A stretch of DNA of 64,000 nt, from NCBI GenBank assembly GCA_920105625.2, contig OV050032.1, positions 106,996,542 to 107,060,541 of the forward strand, given 5' to 3'. Within the stretch, counting starts at the first letter, position 1. Each line of letters begins with the position of its first letter. Both the position numbers and the translations under genes were made by a program. Positions 49,848 to 62,940 of this stretch are shown here, piece by piece. Source of the stretch: Clusia tigrina. Its lineage: Eukaryota > Arthropoda > Insecta > Diptera > Clusiidae. The notes beneath the pieces were generated by a model. It was not told the origin of the DNA and searched no databases. It worked only from the letters and a program-made list of their open reading frames with translations.

Positions 49848-51415
49848 TGTAGGACGTACCGTAAAGAAGTTAGGGGCGTTTGAAGTTTTATCTGTATTTG
49901 ATTTGGGACTCTAGGGTAGCATAGCTTTGAGCGATAGCTTAAATAGGCAAGAGGCTCGAGTACTTTATTGTTACAAAATTTCAAGGTTTTATGACGCTCC
50001 AGTAAAAAGTTACAAGCATTTGTATGTTGCAAACTTTGATAGGTGTAGGACGTACCGTATAGAAGTTAGGGGCGTTTGAAGTTTTATCAGTGTTTGATTT
50101 GGGACTCTAGGGTAGCATAGCTTTGAGCGATAGCTTAAATTGACAAGAGGCTCGAGATCTTTATTGTTACAAAATTTCAAGGTTTTACGACGCTCCAGTA
50201 AAAAGTTACAAGCATTTGAATGTTGCAAACTTTGATAGGTGTAGGATGTACCGTAAAGAAGTTAGGGGCGTTGGAAGTTTTATCAGTGTTTGATTTGGGA
50301 CTCTAGGGTAGCATAGCTTTGAGCGATAGCTTAAATTGACAAGAGGCTCGAGTACTTTATTGTTAGAAAATTTCAAGGTTTTATGACGCTCCAGTAAAAT
50401 GTTACAAGCATTTGTATGTTGCAAACTTTGATAGGTGTAGGACGTACCGTAGAGAAGTTAGGGGCGTTTGAAGTTTTATCAGTGTTTGATTTGGGAGTCA
50501 AGAGTAGCATAGCTTTGAGCGATAGCTTAAATTGACAAGAGGCTCGAGTACTTTATTGTTACAAAATTTCAAGGTTTTATGACGCTGCAGTAAAAAGATA
50601 CAAGCATTTGTATGTTGCAAACTTTGATAGGTGTAGGACGTACCGTAAAGAAGTTAGGGGCGTTTGAAGTTTTATCAGTGTTTGATTTGGGACTCTAGGG
50701 TAGCATAGCTTTGAGCGATAACTTAAATTGACAAGATGCTCGAGTACTTTATTGTTACAAAATTTCAAGGATTTATGACGCTCCAGTAAAAAGTTACAAG
50801 CATATGTATGTTGCAAACTTTGATAGGTGTAGGACGTACCGTAAAGAAGTGAGGGGCGTTTGAAGTTTTATCAGTGTTTGATTTGGGACTCAAGGGTAGC
50901 ATAGCTTTGAGCGATGGCTTAAATTGACAAGAGGCTCGAGTACTTTATTGTTACAAAATTTCAAGGTTTTATGACGCTCCAGTAAAAAGTTACAAGCATT
51001 TGAATGTTGCCAACTTTGATAGGTGAAGGACGTACCGTATAGAAGTTAGGGGCGTTTGAAGTTTTATCAGTGTTTGATTTGGGACTCTAGGGTAGCATAG
51101 CTTTGAGCGATAACTTGAATTGACAAGATGCTCGAGTACTTTATTGTTACAAAATTTCAAGGTTTTATGACGCTCCAGTAAAAATTTACAAGCATTTGTA
51201 TGTTGCAAACTTTGATAGGTGTAGGACGTACCGTATAGAAGTTAGGGGCGTTTGAAGTTTTATCAGTGTTTGATTTGGGACTCTAGGTTAGCATAGCTTT
51301 GAGCGATAGCTTAAATTGACAAGAGGCTCGAGATCTCTATTGTGACAAAATTTCAAGGTTTTATGACGCTCCAGTAAAAAGTTACAAGCATTTGTATGTT
51401 GCAAACTTTGATAGG

Positions 51416-51567
51416 TGTATGACGTACCGTAAAGAAGTTAGGGCCATTTGAAGTTTTATCAGTGTTTGATTTGGGACTCTAGGGTACTTCATTGTTACAA
51501 AATTTCAAGGTTTTATGACGCTCCAGTAAAAAGTTACAAGCATTTGTATGTTGCAAACTTTGATAGG
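51416..51567. repeat. Truncated 152-bp monomer, third copy
   Basis: It has the same junction as at 46801 and the same right-hand context. Adjacent monomers at 51534-52144 match 46919-47529 at an offset of 4615 bp, so the truncated unit was copied with its neighbours. Confidence 0.88.
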
Positions 51568-54500
51568 TGTAGGACGTACCGTAAAGAAGTTAGGGGCGTT
51601 TGAAGTTTTATCAGTGTTTGATTTGGGACTCTAGGGTAGCATAGCTTTGAGCGATAGCTTAAATTGACAAGATGCTCGAGTACTTTATTGTTACAAAATT
51701 GCAAGGTTTTATGACGCTCCAGTAAAAAGTTACAAGCATTTGTATGTTGCAAACTTTGATAGGTGTAGGACGTACCGTAAAGAAGTTAGGGGCGTTTGAA
51801 GTTTTATCAGTGTTTGATTTGGGACTCTAGGGTAGCATAGCTTTGAGCGATAGCTTAAATTGACAAGAGGCTCGGGAACTTCATTGTTACAAAATTTCCA
51901 GGTTTTAGGACGCTCCAGTAAAAAGTTACAAGCATTTGTATATTGCAAACTTTGATAGGTGTAGAACGTATCGTAAAGAAGGTAGGGGCGTTTGAAGTTT
52001 TATCAGTGTTTTATTTGGGACTCTAGGGTAGCATAGCTTTGAGCGATAACTTAAATTGACAAGATGCTCGAGTACTTTATTGTTACAAAATTTCAAGGTT
52101 TTATGACGCTCCAGTAAAAAGTTACAAGCATTTGTATGTTGCAAACTTTGATAGGTGTAGGACGTACCGTATAGAAGTTAGGGCCATTTGAAGTTTTATC
52201 AGTGTTTGATTTGGGACTCTAGGGTAGCATAGCTTTGAGCGATAGCTTAAATTGACAAGAGGCTCGGGTACATCATTGTTACAAGTTTTCCAGGTTTTAG
52301 GACGCTCCAGTAAAAAGTTGCAAGCATTTGTATATTGCAAACTTTGATAGGTGTAGGACGTACCGTAAAGAAGGTAGGGGCGTTTGAAGTTTTAACAGTG
52401 TTTGATTTGGGACTCTAGGGTAGCATAGCTTTGAGCGATAACTTAAATTGACAAGATGCTCGAGTACTTTATTGTTACAAAATTTCAAGGTTTTATGACG
52501 CTCCAGTAAAAAGATACAAGCATTTGTATGTTGCAAACTTTGATAGGTGTAGGACGTACCGTATAGAAGTTAGGGCCATTTGAAGTTTTATCAGTGTTTG
52601 ATTTGGGACTCTAGGGTAGCATAGCTTTGAGCGATAGCTTAAATTGACAAGAGGCTCGAGTACTTTATTGTTACAAAATTTCAAGGTTTTATGACGCTCC
52701 AGTAAAAAGTTACAAGCATTTGTATGTTGGAAACTTTGATAGGTGTAGGACGTACCGTATAGAAGTTAGGGCCATTTGAAGTTTTATCAGTGTTTGATTT
52801 GGGACTCTAGGGTAGCATAGCTTTGAGCGATAGCTTAAATTGACAAGAGGCTCCGGTACTTCATTGTTACAAAATTTCCAGGTTTTAGGACGCTCCAGTA
52901 AAAAGTTACAAGCATTTGTATATTGCAAACTTTTATAGGTGTAGGACGTACCGTAAAGACGGTAGGGGCATTTGAAGTTTTATCAGTGTTTGATTTGGGA
53001 CTCTAGGGTAGCATAGCTTTGAGCGATAACTTAAATTGACAAGATGCTCGAGTACTTTATTGTTACAAAATTTCAAGGTTTTATGACGCTCCATTAAAAA
53101 GTTACAAGCATTTGTATGTTGCAAACTTTGATAGGAGTAGGACGTACCGTATAGAAGTTAGGGCCATTTGAAGTTTTTTCAGTGTTTGATTTGGGACTCT
53201 AGGGTAGCATAGCTTTGAGCGATAGCTTAAAGTGACAAGAGGCTCGGGTACTTCATTGTTCCAAAATTTCCAGGTTTTAGGACGCTCCAGTAAAAAGTTA
53301 CAAGCATTTGTATATTGCAAATTTTGATAGGTGTATGACGTACCGTATAGAAGTTAGGGCCATTTGAAGTTTTTTCAGTGTTTGATTTGGGACTCTAGGG
53401 TAGCATAGCTTTGAGCGATAGCTTAAAGTGACAAGAGGCTCGGGTACTTCATTGTTCCAAAATTTCCAGGTTTTATGACGCTCCAGTAAAAAGTTACAAG
53501 CATTTGTATGTTGCAAACTTTGATAGGTATAGGACGTACCGTAAATAAGTTAGGGGCGTTTGAAGTTTTATCAGTGTTTGATTTGGGAGTCAAGGGTAGC
53601 ATAGCTTTGAGCGATGGCTTAAATTGACAAGAGGCTCGAGTACTTTATTGTTACAAAATTTCAAGGTTTTATGACACTCCAGTAAAAAGTTACAAGCATT
53701 TGTATGTTGCAAACTTTGATAAGTGTAGGACGTACCGTAAAGAAGGTAGGGGCGTTTGAAGTTTTATCAGTGTTTGATTTGGGACTCTAGGGTAGCATAG
53801 CTTTGAGCGATATCTTAAATTGACAAGAGGCTCGGGTACTTCATTGTTACAAAATTTCCAGGTTTTAGGACGCTCCAGTAAAAAGTTACAAGCATTTGTA
53901 TATTGCAAACTTTGATAGGTGTAGGACGTACCGTAAAGAAGGTAGGGGCGTTTGAAGTTTTATCAGTGTTTGATTTGGGACTCTAGGGTAGCATAGCTTT
54001 GAGCGATAACTTAAATTAACAAGATGCTCGAGTACTTTTTTGTTACAAAATTTCAAGGTTTTATGACGCTCCAGTAAAAAGTTACAAGCATTTGTATGTT
54101 GCAAACTTTGATAGGTGTAGGATGTACCGTATAGCAGTTAGGGCCATTTGAAGTTTTATCAGTGTGTGATTTGGGACTCTAGGGTAGCATAGCTTTGAGC
54201 GATGGCTTAAATTGACAAGAGGCTCGAGTACTTTATTGTTACAAAATTTGAAGGTTTTATGACGCTCCAGTAAAAAGTTACAAGCATTTGTATGTTGCAA
54301 ACTTTGATAGGTGTAGGACGTACCGTAAAGAAGTTAGGGGCGTTTGAAGTTTTATCAGTGTTTGATTTTGGACTCAAGGGTAGCATAGCTTTGAGCGATG
54401 GCTTAAATTGACAAGAGGCTCGAGTACTTTACTGTTACAAAATTTCAAGGTTTTATGACGCTCCAGTAAAAAGTTACAAGCATTTGAATATTGCCAACCT

Positions 54501-55329
54501 TGATAGGTGAAGGACGTACCGTATAGAAGTTAGGGGCGTTTGAAGTTTTATCAGTGTTTGATTTGGGACTCTAGGGTAGCATAGCTTTGAGCGATAACTT
54601 AAATTGACAAGATGCTCGAGTACTTTATTGTTACAAAATTTCAAGGTTTTATGACGCTCCAGTAAAAAGTTACAAGCATTTGAATGTTGCCAACTTTGAT
54701 AGGTGTAGGACGTACCGTCTAGAAGTTAGGGGCGTTTGAAGTTTTATCAGTGTTTGATTTGGGACTCTAGGGTAGCATAGCTTTGAGCGATAGCTTAAAT
54801 TGACAAGAGGCTCGGGTACTTCATTGTTACAAAATTTCAAGGTTTTAGGACGCTCCAGTAAAAAGCTACAAGCATTTGTATGTTGCAAACTTTGATAGGT
54901 ATAGGACGTACCGTAAAGAAGTTAGGGGCGTTTGAAGTTTTATCAGTGTTTGATTTGGGACTCTAGGGTAGCATAGCTTTGAGCGATAGCTTAAATTGAC
55001 AAGAGGCTCGGGTACTTCATTGTTACAAAATTTCCAGGTTTTAGGACGCTCCAGTAAAAAGTTACAAGCATTTGTATATTGCAAACTTTGATAGGTGTAG
55101 GACGTACCGTAAAGAAGGTAGGGGCGTTTGAAGTTTTATCAGTGTTTTATTTGGACTCTAGGGTAGCATAGCTTTGAGCGATAACTTAAATTGACAAGAT
55201 GCTCGAGTACTTTATTGTTACAAAATTTCAAGGTTTTATGACGCTCCAGTAAAAAGTTACAAGCATTTGTATGTTGCACACTTTGATAGGTGTAGGACGT
55301 ACCGTATAGAAGTTAGGGCCATTTGAAGT

Positions 55330-56897
55330 TTTATCAGTGTTTGATTTGGGACTCTAGGGTAGCATAGCTTTGAGCGATAGCTTAAATTGACAAGAGGCTC
55401 GGGTACTTCATTGTTACAAAATTTCCAGGTTTTAGGACGCTCCAGTAAAAAGTTGCAAGCATTTGTATATTGCAAACTTTGATAGGTGTAGGACGTACCG
55501 TAAAGAAGGTAGGGGCGTTTGAAGTTTTATCAGTGTTTGATTTGGGACTCTAGGGTAGCATAGCTTTGAGCGATAACTTAAATTGACAAGATGCTCGAGT
55601 ACTTTATTGTTACAAAATTTCAAGGTTTTATGACGCTCCAGTAAAAAGATACAAGCATTTGTATGTTGCAAACTTTGATAGGTGTAGGACGTACCGTATA
55701 GAAGTTAGGGCCATTTGAAGTTTTATCAGTGTTTGATTTGGGACTCTAGGGTAGCATAGCTTTGAGCGATGGGTTAAATTGACAAGAGGCTCGAGTACTT
55801 TATTGTTACAAAATTTCAAGGTTTTATGACGCTCCAGTAAAAAGTTACAAGCATTTTAATGTTGCCAACTTTGATAGGTGTAGGACATACCGTATAGAAG
55901 TTAGGGGCGTTAGAAGTTTTATCAGTGTTTGATTTGGGACTCTAGGGTAGCATAGCTTTGAGCGATAGCTTAAATTGACAAGAGGCTCGGGTACTTCACT
56001 ATTACAAAATTTCAAAGTTTTAGGACGCTCCAGTAAAAAGTTACAAGCATTTGTATGTTGCCAACTTTGATAGGTGTAGGACGTACCGTAAAGAAGTTAG
56101 GGCCAATTGAAGTTTTATCAGTGTTTGATTTGGGACTCTAGGGTAGCATAGCTTTGAGCGATAGCTTAAATTGACAAGAGGCTCGGGTACTTCATTGTTA
56201 CAAAATTTCCAGGTTTTAGGACGCTCCAGTAAAAAGTTGCAAGCATTTGTATATTGCAAACTTTGATAGGTGTAGGACGTACCGTAAAGAAGGTAGGGGC
56301 GTTTGAAGTTTTATCAGTGTTTGATTTGGGACTCTAGGGTAGCATAGCTTTGAGCGATAACTTAAATTGACAAGATGCTCGAGTACTTTATTGTTACAAA
56401 ATTTCAAGGTTTTATGACGCTCCAGTAAAAAGATACAAGCATTTGTATGTTGCAAACTTTGATAGGTGTAGGACGTACCGTATAGAAGTTAGGGCCATTT
56501 GAAGTTTTATCAGTGTTTGATTTGGGACTCTAGGGTAGCATAGCTTTGAGCGATGGGTTAAATTGACAAGAGGCTCAAGTACTTTATTGTTACAAAATTT
56601 CAAGGTTTTATGACGCTCCAGTAAAAAGTTACAAGCATTTGAATGTTGCCAACTTTGATAGGTGTAGGACATACCGTATAGAAGTTAGGGGCGTTAGAAG
56701 TTTTATCAGTGTTTGATTTGGGACTCTAGGGTAGCATAGCTTTGAGCGATAGCTTAAATTGACAAGAGGCTCGGGTACTTCACTATTACAAAATTTCAAA
56801 GTTTTAGGACGCTCCAGTAAAAAGTTACAAGCATTTGTATGTTGCCAACTTTGATAGGTGTAGGACGTACCGTAAAGAAGTTAGGGCCAATTGAAGT
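55330..56897. repeat. Second 784-bp, four-monomer tandem duplication
   Basis: 55330-56113 and 56114-56897 match at a 784-bp offset. They share TGTAGGACATACC, ACTTCACTATTAC and GATGGGTTAAATTG. The block is a derivative of the 33800-34440 region. Confidence 0.85.
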
Positions 56898-59800
56898 TTT
56901 ATCAGTGTTTGATTTGGGACTCAAGGGTAGCATAGCTTTGAACGATAGCTTAAATTGACAAGAGGCTCGGATACTTTATTGTTACAAAAATTCAAGGTTT
57001 TATGACGCTCCAGTAAAAAGTTACAAACATTTGTATGTTGCAAACTTTGATAGGTGTAGGACGTACCGTAAAGAAGTTAGGGGCGTTTGAAGTTTTATCA
57101 GTGTTTGATTTGGGACTCTAGGGTAGCATAGCTTTGAGCGATAACTTAAATTGACAAGAGGCTCGAGTACTTTATTGTTACAAAATTTCAAGGTTTTATA
57201 ACGCTCCAGTAAAAAGTTAAAAGCATTTGAATGTTGCCTACTTTGATACGTGAAGGACGTACCGTATAGAAGTTAGGGGCGTTTGAAGTTTTATCAGTGT
57301 TTGATTTTAGACTCTAGGGTAGCATAGCTTTGAGCGATAGCTTAAATTGACAAGAGGCTCGGGTACTTCATTGTTACAAAATTTCCAGGTTTTAGGACGC
57401 TCCAGTAAAAAGTTACAAGCATTTGTATATTGCAAACTTTGATAGGTGTAGGACGTACCGTAAAGAAGGTAGGGGCGTTTGAAGTTTTATCAGTGTTTGA
57501 TTTGGGACTCTAGGGTAGCATAGCTTTGAGCGATAACTTAAATTGACAAGATGCTCGAGTACTTTATTGTTACAAAATTTCAAGGTTTTATGACGCTCCA
57601 GTAAAAAGTTACAAGCATTTGTATGTTGCAAACTTTGATAGGTGTAGGACGTACCGTATAGAAGTTAGGGCCATTTGAAGTTTTATCAGTGTTTGATTTG
57701 GGACTCTAGGGTAGCATAGCTTTGAGCGATGGCTTAAATTGACAAGAGGCTCGAGTACTTTATTGTTACAAAATTTGAAGATTTTATGACGCTCCAGTGA
57801 AAAGTTACAAGCATTTGTATGTTGCAAACTTTGATAGGTGTAGGACGTACCGTAAAGAAGTTAGGGGCGTTTGAAGTTTTATCAGTGTTTGATTTGGGAC
57901 TCTAGGGTAGCATAGCTTTGAGCGATAGCTTAAATTGACAAGATGCTCGGGTACTTCATTATTACAAAATTTCAAAGTTTTAGGACGCTCCAGTAAAAAG
58001 TTACAAGCATTTGTATGTTGCCAACTTTGATAGGTGTAGGACGTACCGTAAAGAAGTTAGGGCCAATTGAAGTTTTATCAGTGTTTGATTTGGGACTCAA
58101 GGGTAGCATAGCTTTGAGCGATAGCTTAAATTGACAAGAGGCTCGGGTACTTTATTGTTACAAAATTTCAAGATTTTATGACGCCCCAGTAAAAAGTTAC
58201 AAACATTTGTATGTTGCAAACTTTGATAGGTGTAGGACGTACCGTAAAGAAGTTAGGGGCGTTTGAAGTTTTATCAGTGTTTGATTTGGGACTCTAGGGT
58301 AGCATAGCTTTGAGCGATAACTTAAATTGACAAGATGCTCGAGTACTTTATTGTTACAAAATTTCAAGGATTTATGACGCTCCAGTAAAAAGTTACAAGC
58401 ATATGTATGTTGCAAACTTTGATAGGTGTAGGACGTACCGTAAAGAAGTGAGGGGCGTTTGAAGTTTTATCAGTGTTTGATTTGGGACTCAAGGGTAGCA
58501 TAGCTTTGAGCGATGGCTTAAATTGACAAGAGGCTCGAGTACTTTATTGTTACAAAATTTCAAGGTTTTCTGACGCTCCAGTAAAAAGTTACAAGCATTT
58601 GAATGTTGCCAACTTTGATAGGTGAAGGACGTACCGTATAGAAGTTAGGGGCGTTTGAAGTTTTATCAGTGTTGGATTTGGGACTCTAGGGTAGCATAGC
58701 TTTGAGCGATAAGTTAAATTGACAAGATGCTCGAGTACTTTATTGTTACAAAATTTCAAGGTTTTATGACGCTCCAGTAAAAATTTACAAGCATTTGTAT
58801 GTTGCAAACTTTGATAGGTGTAGGACGTACCGTAAAGAAGTTAGGGGCATTTGAAGTTTTATCAGTGTTTGATTTGGGACTCAAGGGTAGCATAGCTTTG
58901 AGCGATGGCTTAAATTGACAAGAGGCTCGAGTACTTTATTGTTACAAAATTTCCAGGTTTTATGACGCTCCAGTAAAAAGTTACAAGCATTTGAATGTTG
59001 CCAACTTTGATAGGTGTAGGACGTACCGTATAGAAGTTAGCGGCGTTTGAAGTTTTATCAGTGTTTGATTTGGGACTCTAGGGTAGCATAGCTTTGAGCG
59101 ATAGCTTAAATTGACAAGAGGCTCGGGTACTTCATTGTTACAAAATTTCAAGGTTTTAGGACGCTCCAGTAAAAAGTTACAAGCATTTGTTTGTTGCAAA
59201 CTTTGATAGGTGTAGGACGTACCGTAAAGAAGTTAGGGGCGTTTGAAGTTTTATCAGTGTTTGATTTGGGACTCTAGGGTAGCATAGATTTGAGCGATGG
59301 CTTAAATTGACAAGATGCTCGAATACTTTATTGTTACAAAATTTCAAGGTTTTATGACGCTCCAGTAAAACGTTACAAGCATTTGTATGTTGCAAACTTT
59401 GATAGGTGTAGGACGTACCGTAAAGAAGTTAGGGGCGTTTGAAGTTTTATCAGTGTTTGATGTGGGACTCTAGGGTAGCATAGCTTTGAGCGATAGCTTA
59501 AATTGACAAGAGGCTCGGGTAGTTCATAGTTACAAAATTTCCAGGTTTTAGGACGCTCCAGTAAAAAGTTACAATCATTTGTATGTTGCAAACTTTGATA
59601 GGTGTAGGACGTACCGTAAAGAAGTTAGGGGCGTTTGAAGTTTTATCTGTATTTGACTTGGGACTCTAGGGTAGCATAGCTTTGAGCGATAGCTTAAATA
59701 GGCAAGAGGCTCGAGTACTTTATTGTTACAAAATTTCAAGGTTTTATGACGCTCCAGAAAAAAGTTACAAGCATTTGTATGTTGCAAACTTTGATAGGTG

Positions 59801-60179
59801 TAGGACGTACCGTATAGAAGTTAGGGGCGTTTGAAGTTTTATCAGTGTTTTATTTGGGACTCTAGGGTAGCATAGCTTTGAGCGATAGCTTAAATTGACA
59901 AGAGGCTCGAGTACTTTATTGTTACAAAATTTCAAGGTTTTATGACGCTCCAGTAAAAAGATACAAGCATTTGTATGTTGCAAACTTTGATAGGTGTAGG
60001 ACGTACCGTATAGAAGTTAGGCCCATTTGAAGTTTTATCAGTGTTTGATTTGGGAATCTAGGGTAGCATAGCTTTGAGCGATGGCTTAAATTGACAAGAG
60101 GCTCGAGTACTTTATTGTTACAAAATTTGAAGGTTTTATGACGCTCCAGTAAAAAGATACAAGCATTTGTATGTTGCAA

Positions 60180-62940
60180 ACTTTGATAGCTGTAGGACGT
60201 ACCGTAAAGAAGTTAGGGGCGTTTGAAGTTTTATCAGTGTTTGATTTGGGACTCTATGGTAGCATAGCTTTGAGCGATAGCTTAAATTGACAAGAGGCTC
60301 GAGATCTTTATTGTTACAAAATTTCAAGGTTTTATGACGCTCCAGTAAAAAGTTACAAGCATTTGTATGTTGCAAACTTTGATAGGTGTAGGACGTACCG
60401 TAAAGAAGTTAGGGGCGTTTGAAGTTTTATCAATGTTTGATTTGGGACTCTAGGATAGCATTGCTTTGAGCGATAGCTTAAATTGAGAAGAGGCTCGGGT
60501 ACTTTATTGTTACAAAATTTCAAGGTTTTATGACGCTCCAGTAAAAAGTTACAATCATTTGTATGTTGCAAACTTTGATAGGTGTAGGACGTACCGTAAA
60601 GAAGTTAGGGCCATTTGAAGTTTTATCAGTGTTTGATTTGGGACACTAGGGTAGCATAGCTTTGAGCGATGGCTTAAATTGACAAGAGGCTCGGGAACTT
60701 TATTGTTACAAAATTTCAAGGTTTTATGACGCTCCAGTAAAAAGTTACAACCATTTGTATGTTGCAAACTTTGATAGGTGTAGGACGTACCGTAAAGAAG
60801 TTAGGGCCATTTGAAGTTTTATCAGTGTTTGATTTGGGACACTAGGGTAGCATAGCTTTGAGCGATGGCTTAAATTGACAAGAGGCTCGGGTACTTCATT
60901 GTTACAAAATTTCAAGGTTTTATGACGCTCCAGTAAAAAGTTACAAGCATTTGTATGTTGCAAACTTTGATAGGTGTAGGACGTACCGTAAAGAAGTTAG
61001 GGGCGTTTGAAGTTTTATCAGTGTTTGATTTGGGACTCTAGGGTAGCATAGCTTTGAGCGATAGCTTAAATTGACAAGATGCTCGAGTACTTTATTGTTA
61101 CAAAATTTCAAGGTTTTATGACGCTCCAGTAAAAAGTTACAAGCATTTGTATGTTGCAAACTTTGATAGGTGTAGGACGTACCGTAAAGAAGTCAGGGGC
61201 GTTTGAAGTTTTATCAGTGTTTGATTTGGGACTCTAGGGTAGCATAGCTTTGAGCGATAGCTTAAATTGACAAGAGGCTCGGGTACTTCATTGTTACAAA
61301 ATTTCCAGGTTTTAGGACGCTCCAGTAAAAAGTTACAAGCATTTGTATATTGCAAACTTTGATAGGTGTAGGACGTACCGTAAAGAAGGTAGGGGCGTTT
61401 GAAGTTTTATCAGTGTTTTATTTGGGACTCTAGGGTAGCATAGCTTTGAGCGATAACTTAAATTGACAAGATGCTCGAGTACTTTATTGTTACAAAATTT
61501 CAAGGTTTTATGACGCTCCAGTAAAAAGTTACAAGCATTTGTATGTTGCAAACTTTGATAGGTGTAGGACGTACCGTATAGAAGTTAGGGGCGTTTGAAG
61601 TTTTATCAGTGTTTGATTTGGGACTCAAGGGTAGCATAGCTTTGAGCGATGGCTTAAATTGACAAGAGGCTCGAGTACTTCATTGTTACAAAATTTCAAG
61701 GTTTTATGGCTCTCCAGTAAAAAGTTACAAGCATTTGTATGTTGCAAACTTTGATAGGTGTAGGACGTACCGTAAAGAAGTTAGGGGCGTTTGAAGTTTT
61801 ATCAGTGTTTGATTTGGGACTCAAGGGTAGCATAGCTTTGAGCGATGGCTTAAATTAACAAGAGGCTCGGGTACTTCATTGTTACAAATTTTCAAGGTTA
61901 TATGACGCTCCAGTAAAAAGTTACAAGCATTTGTATGTTGCAAACTTTGATAGGTGTAGGACGTACCGTAAAGAAGTTAGGGGCGTTTGAAATTTTATTA
62001 GTGTTTGATTTGGGACTCTAGGGTAGCATAGTTTTGAGCGATGGCTTAAATTGACAAGAGGCTCGAGTACTTTATTGTTACAAAATTTCAAGGTTTTATG
62101 ACGCTCCAGTAAAAAGTTACAAGCATTTGTATGTTGCAAACTTTGATAGGTGTAGGACGTACCGTAAAGAAGTTCGGGGCGTTTGAAGTTTTATCAGTGT
62201 TTGATTTGAGACTCTAGGGTAGCATAGTTTTGAGCGGTAGCTTAAATTGACAAGAGGCTCGGGTACTTCATTGTCACAAAATTTCAAGGTTTTATGACGC
62301 TCCAGTAAAAAGATACAAGCATTTGTATGTTGCAAACTTTGATAGGTGTAGGACGTACCGTAAAGAAGTTAGGGGCGTTTGAAGTTTTATAAGTGTTTGA
62401 TTTGGGACTCTGGGGTAGCATAGCTTTGAGCGATAGCTTAAATTGACAAGAGGCTCGAGATCTTTATTGTTACAAATTTTCAAGGTTATATGACGCTCCA
62501 GTAAAAAGTTACAAGCATTTGTATGTTGCAAACTTTGATAGGTGTAGGACGTACCGTAAAGAAGTTAGGGGCGTTTGAAGTTCTATCAATGTTTGATTTG
62601 GGACTCTAGGATAGCATTGCTTTGAGCGATAGCTTAAATTGAGAAGAGGCTCGGGTACTTTATTGTTACAAAATTTCAAGGTTTTATGACGCTCCAGTAA
62701 AAAGTTACAATCATTTGTATGTTGCAAACTTTGATAGGTGTAGGACGTACCGTAAAGAAGTTAGGGGCGTTTGAAGTTTTATCTGTATTTGATTTGGGAC
62801 TCTAGGGTAGCATAGCTTTGAGCGATAGCTTAAATAGACAAGAGGCTCGAGTACTTTATTGTTACAAAATTTCAAGGTTTTATGACGCTCCAGTAAAAAG
62901 TTACAAGCATTTGTATGTTGCAAACTTTGATAGGTGTAGG
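60180..62940. repeat. 2156-bp (eleven-monomer) offset repeat
   Basis: Monomers from about 60180 to 60760 recur at 62336-62920, with shared rare variants CTATCAATG/TTATCAATG, GGATAGCATTGC and AATTGAGAAGAGG. Between them, 60941-61551 copies 46919-47529 and 51534-52144. Confidence 0.78.
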
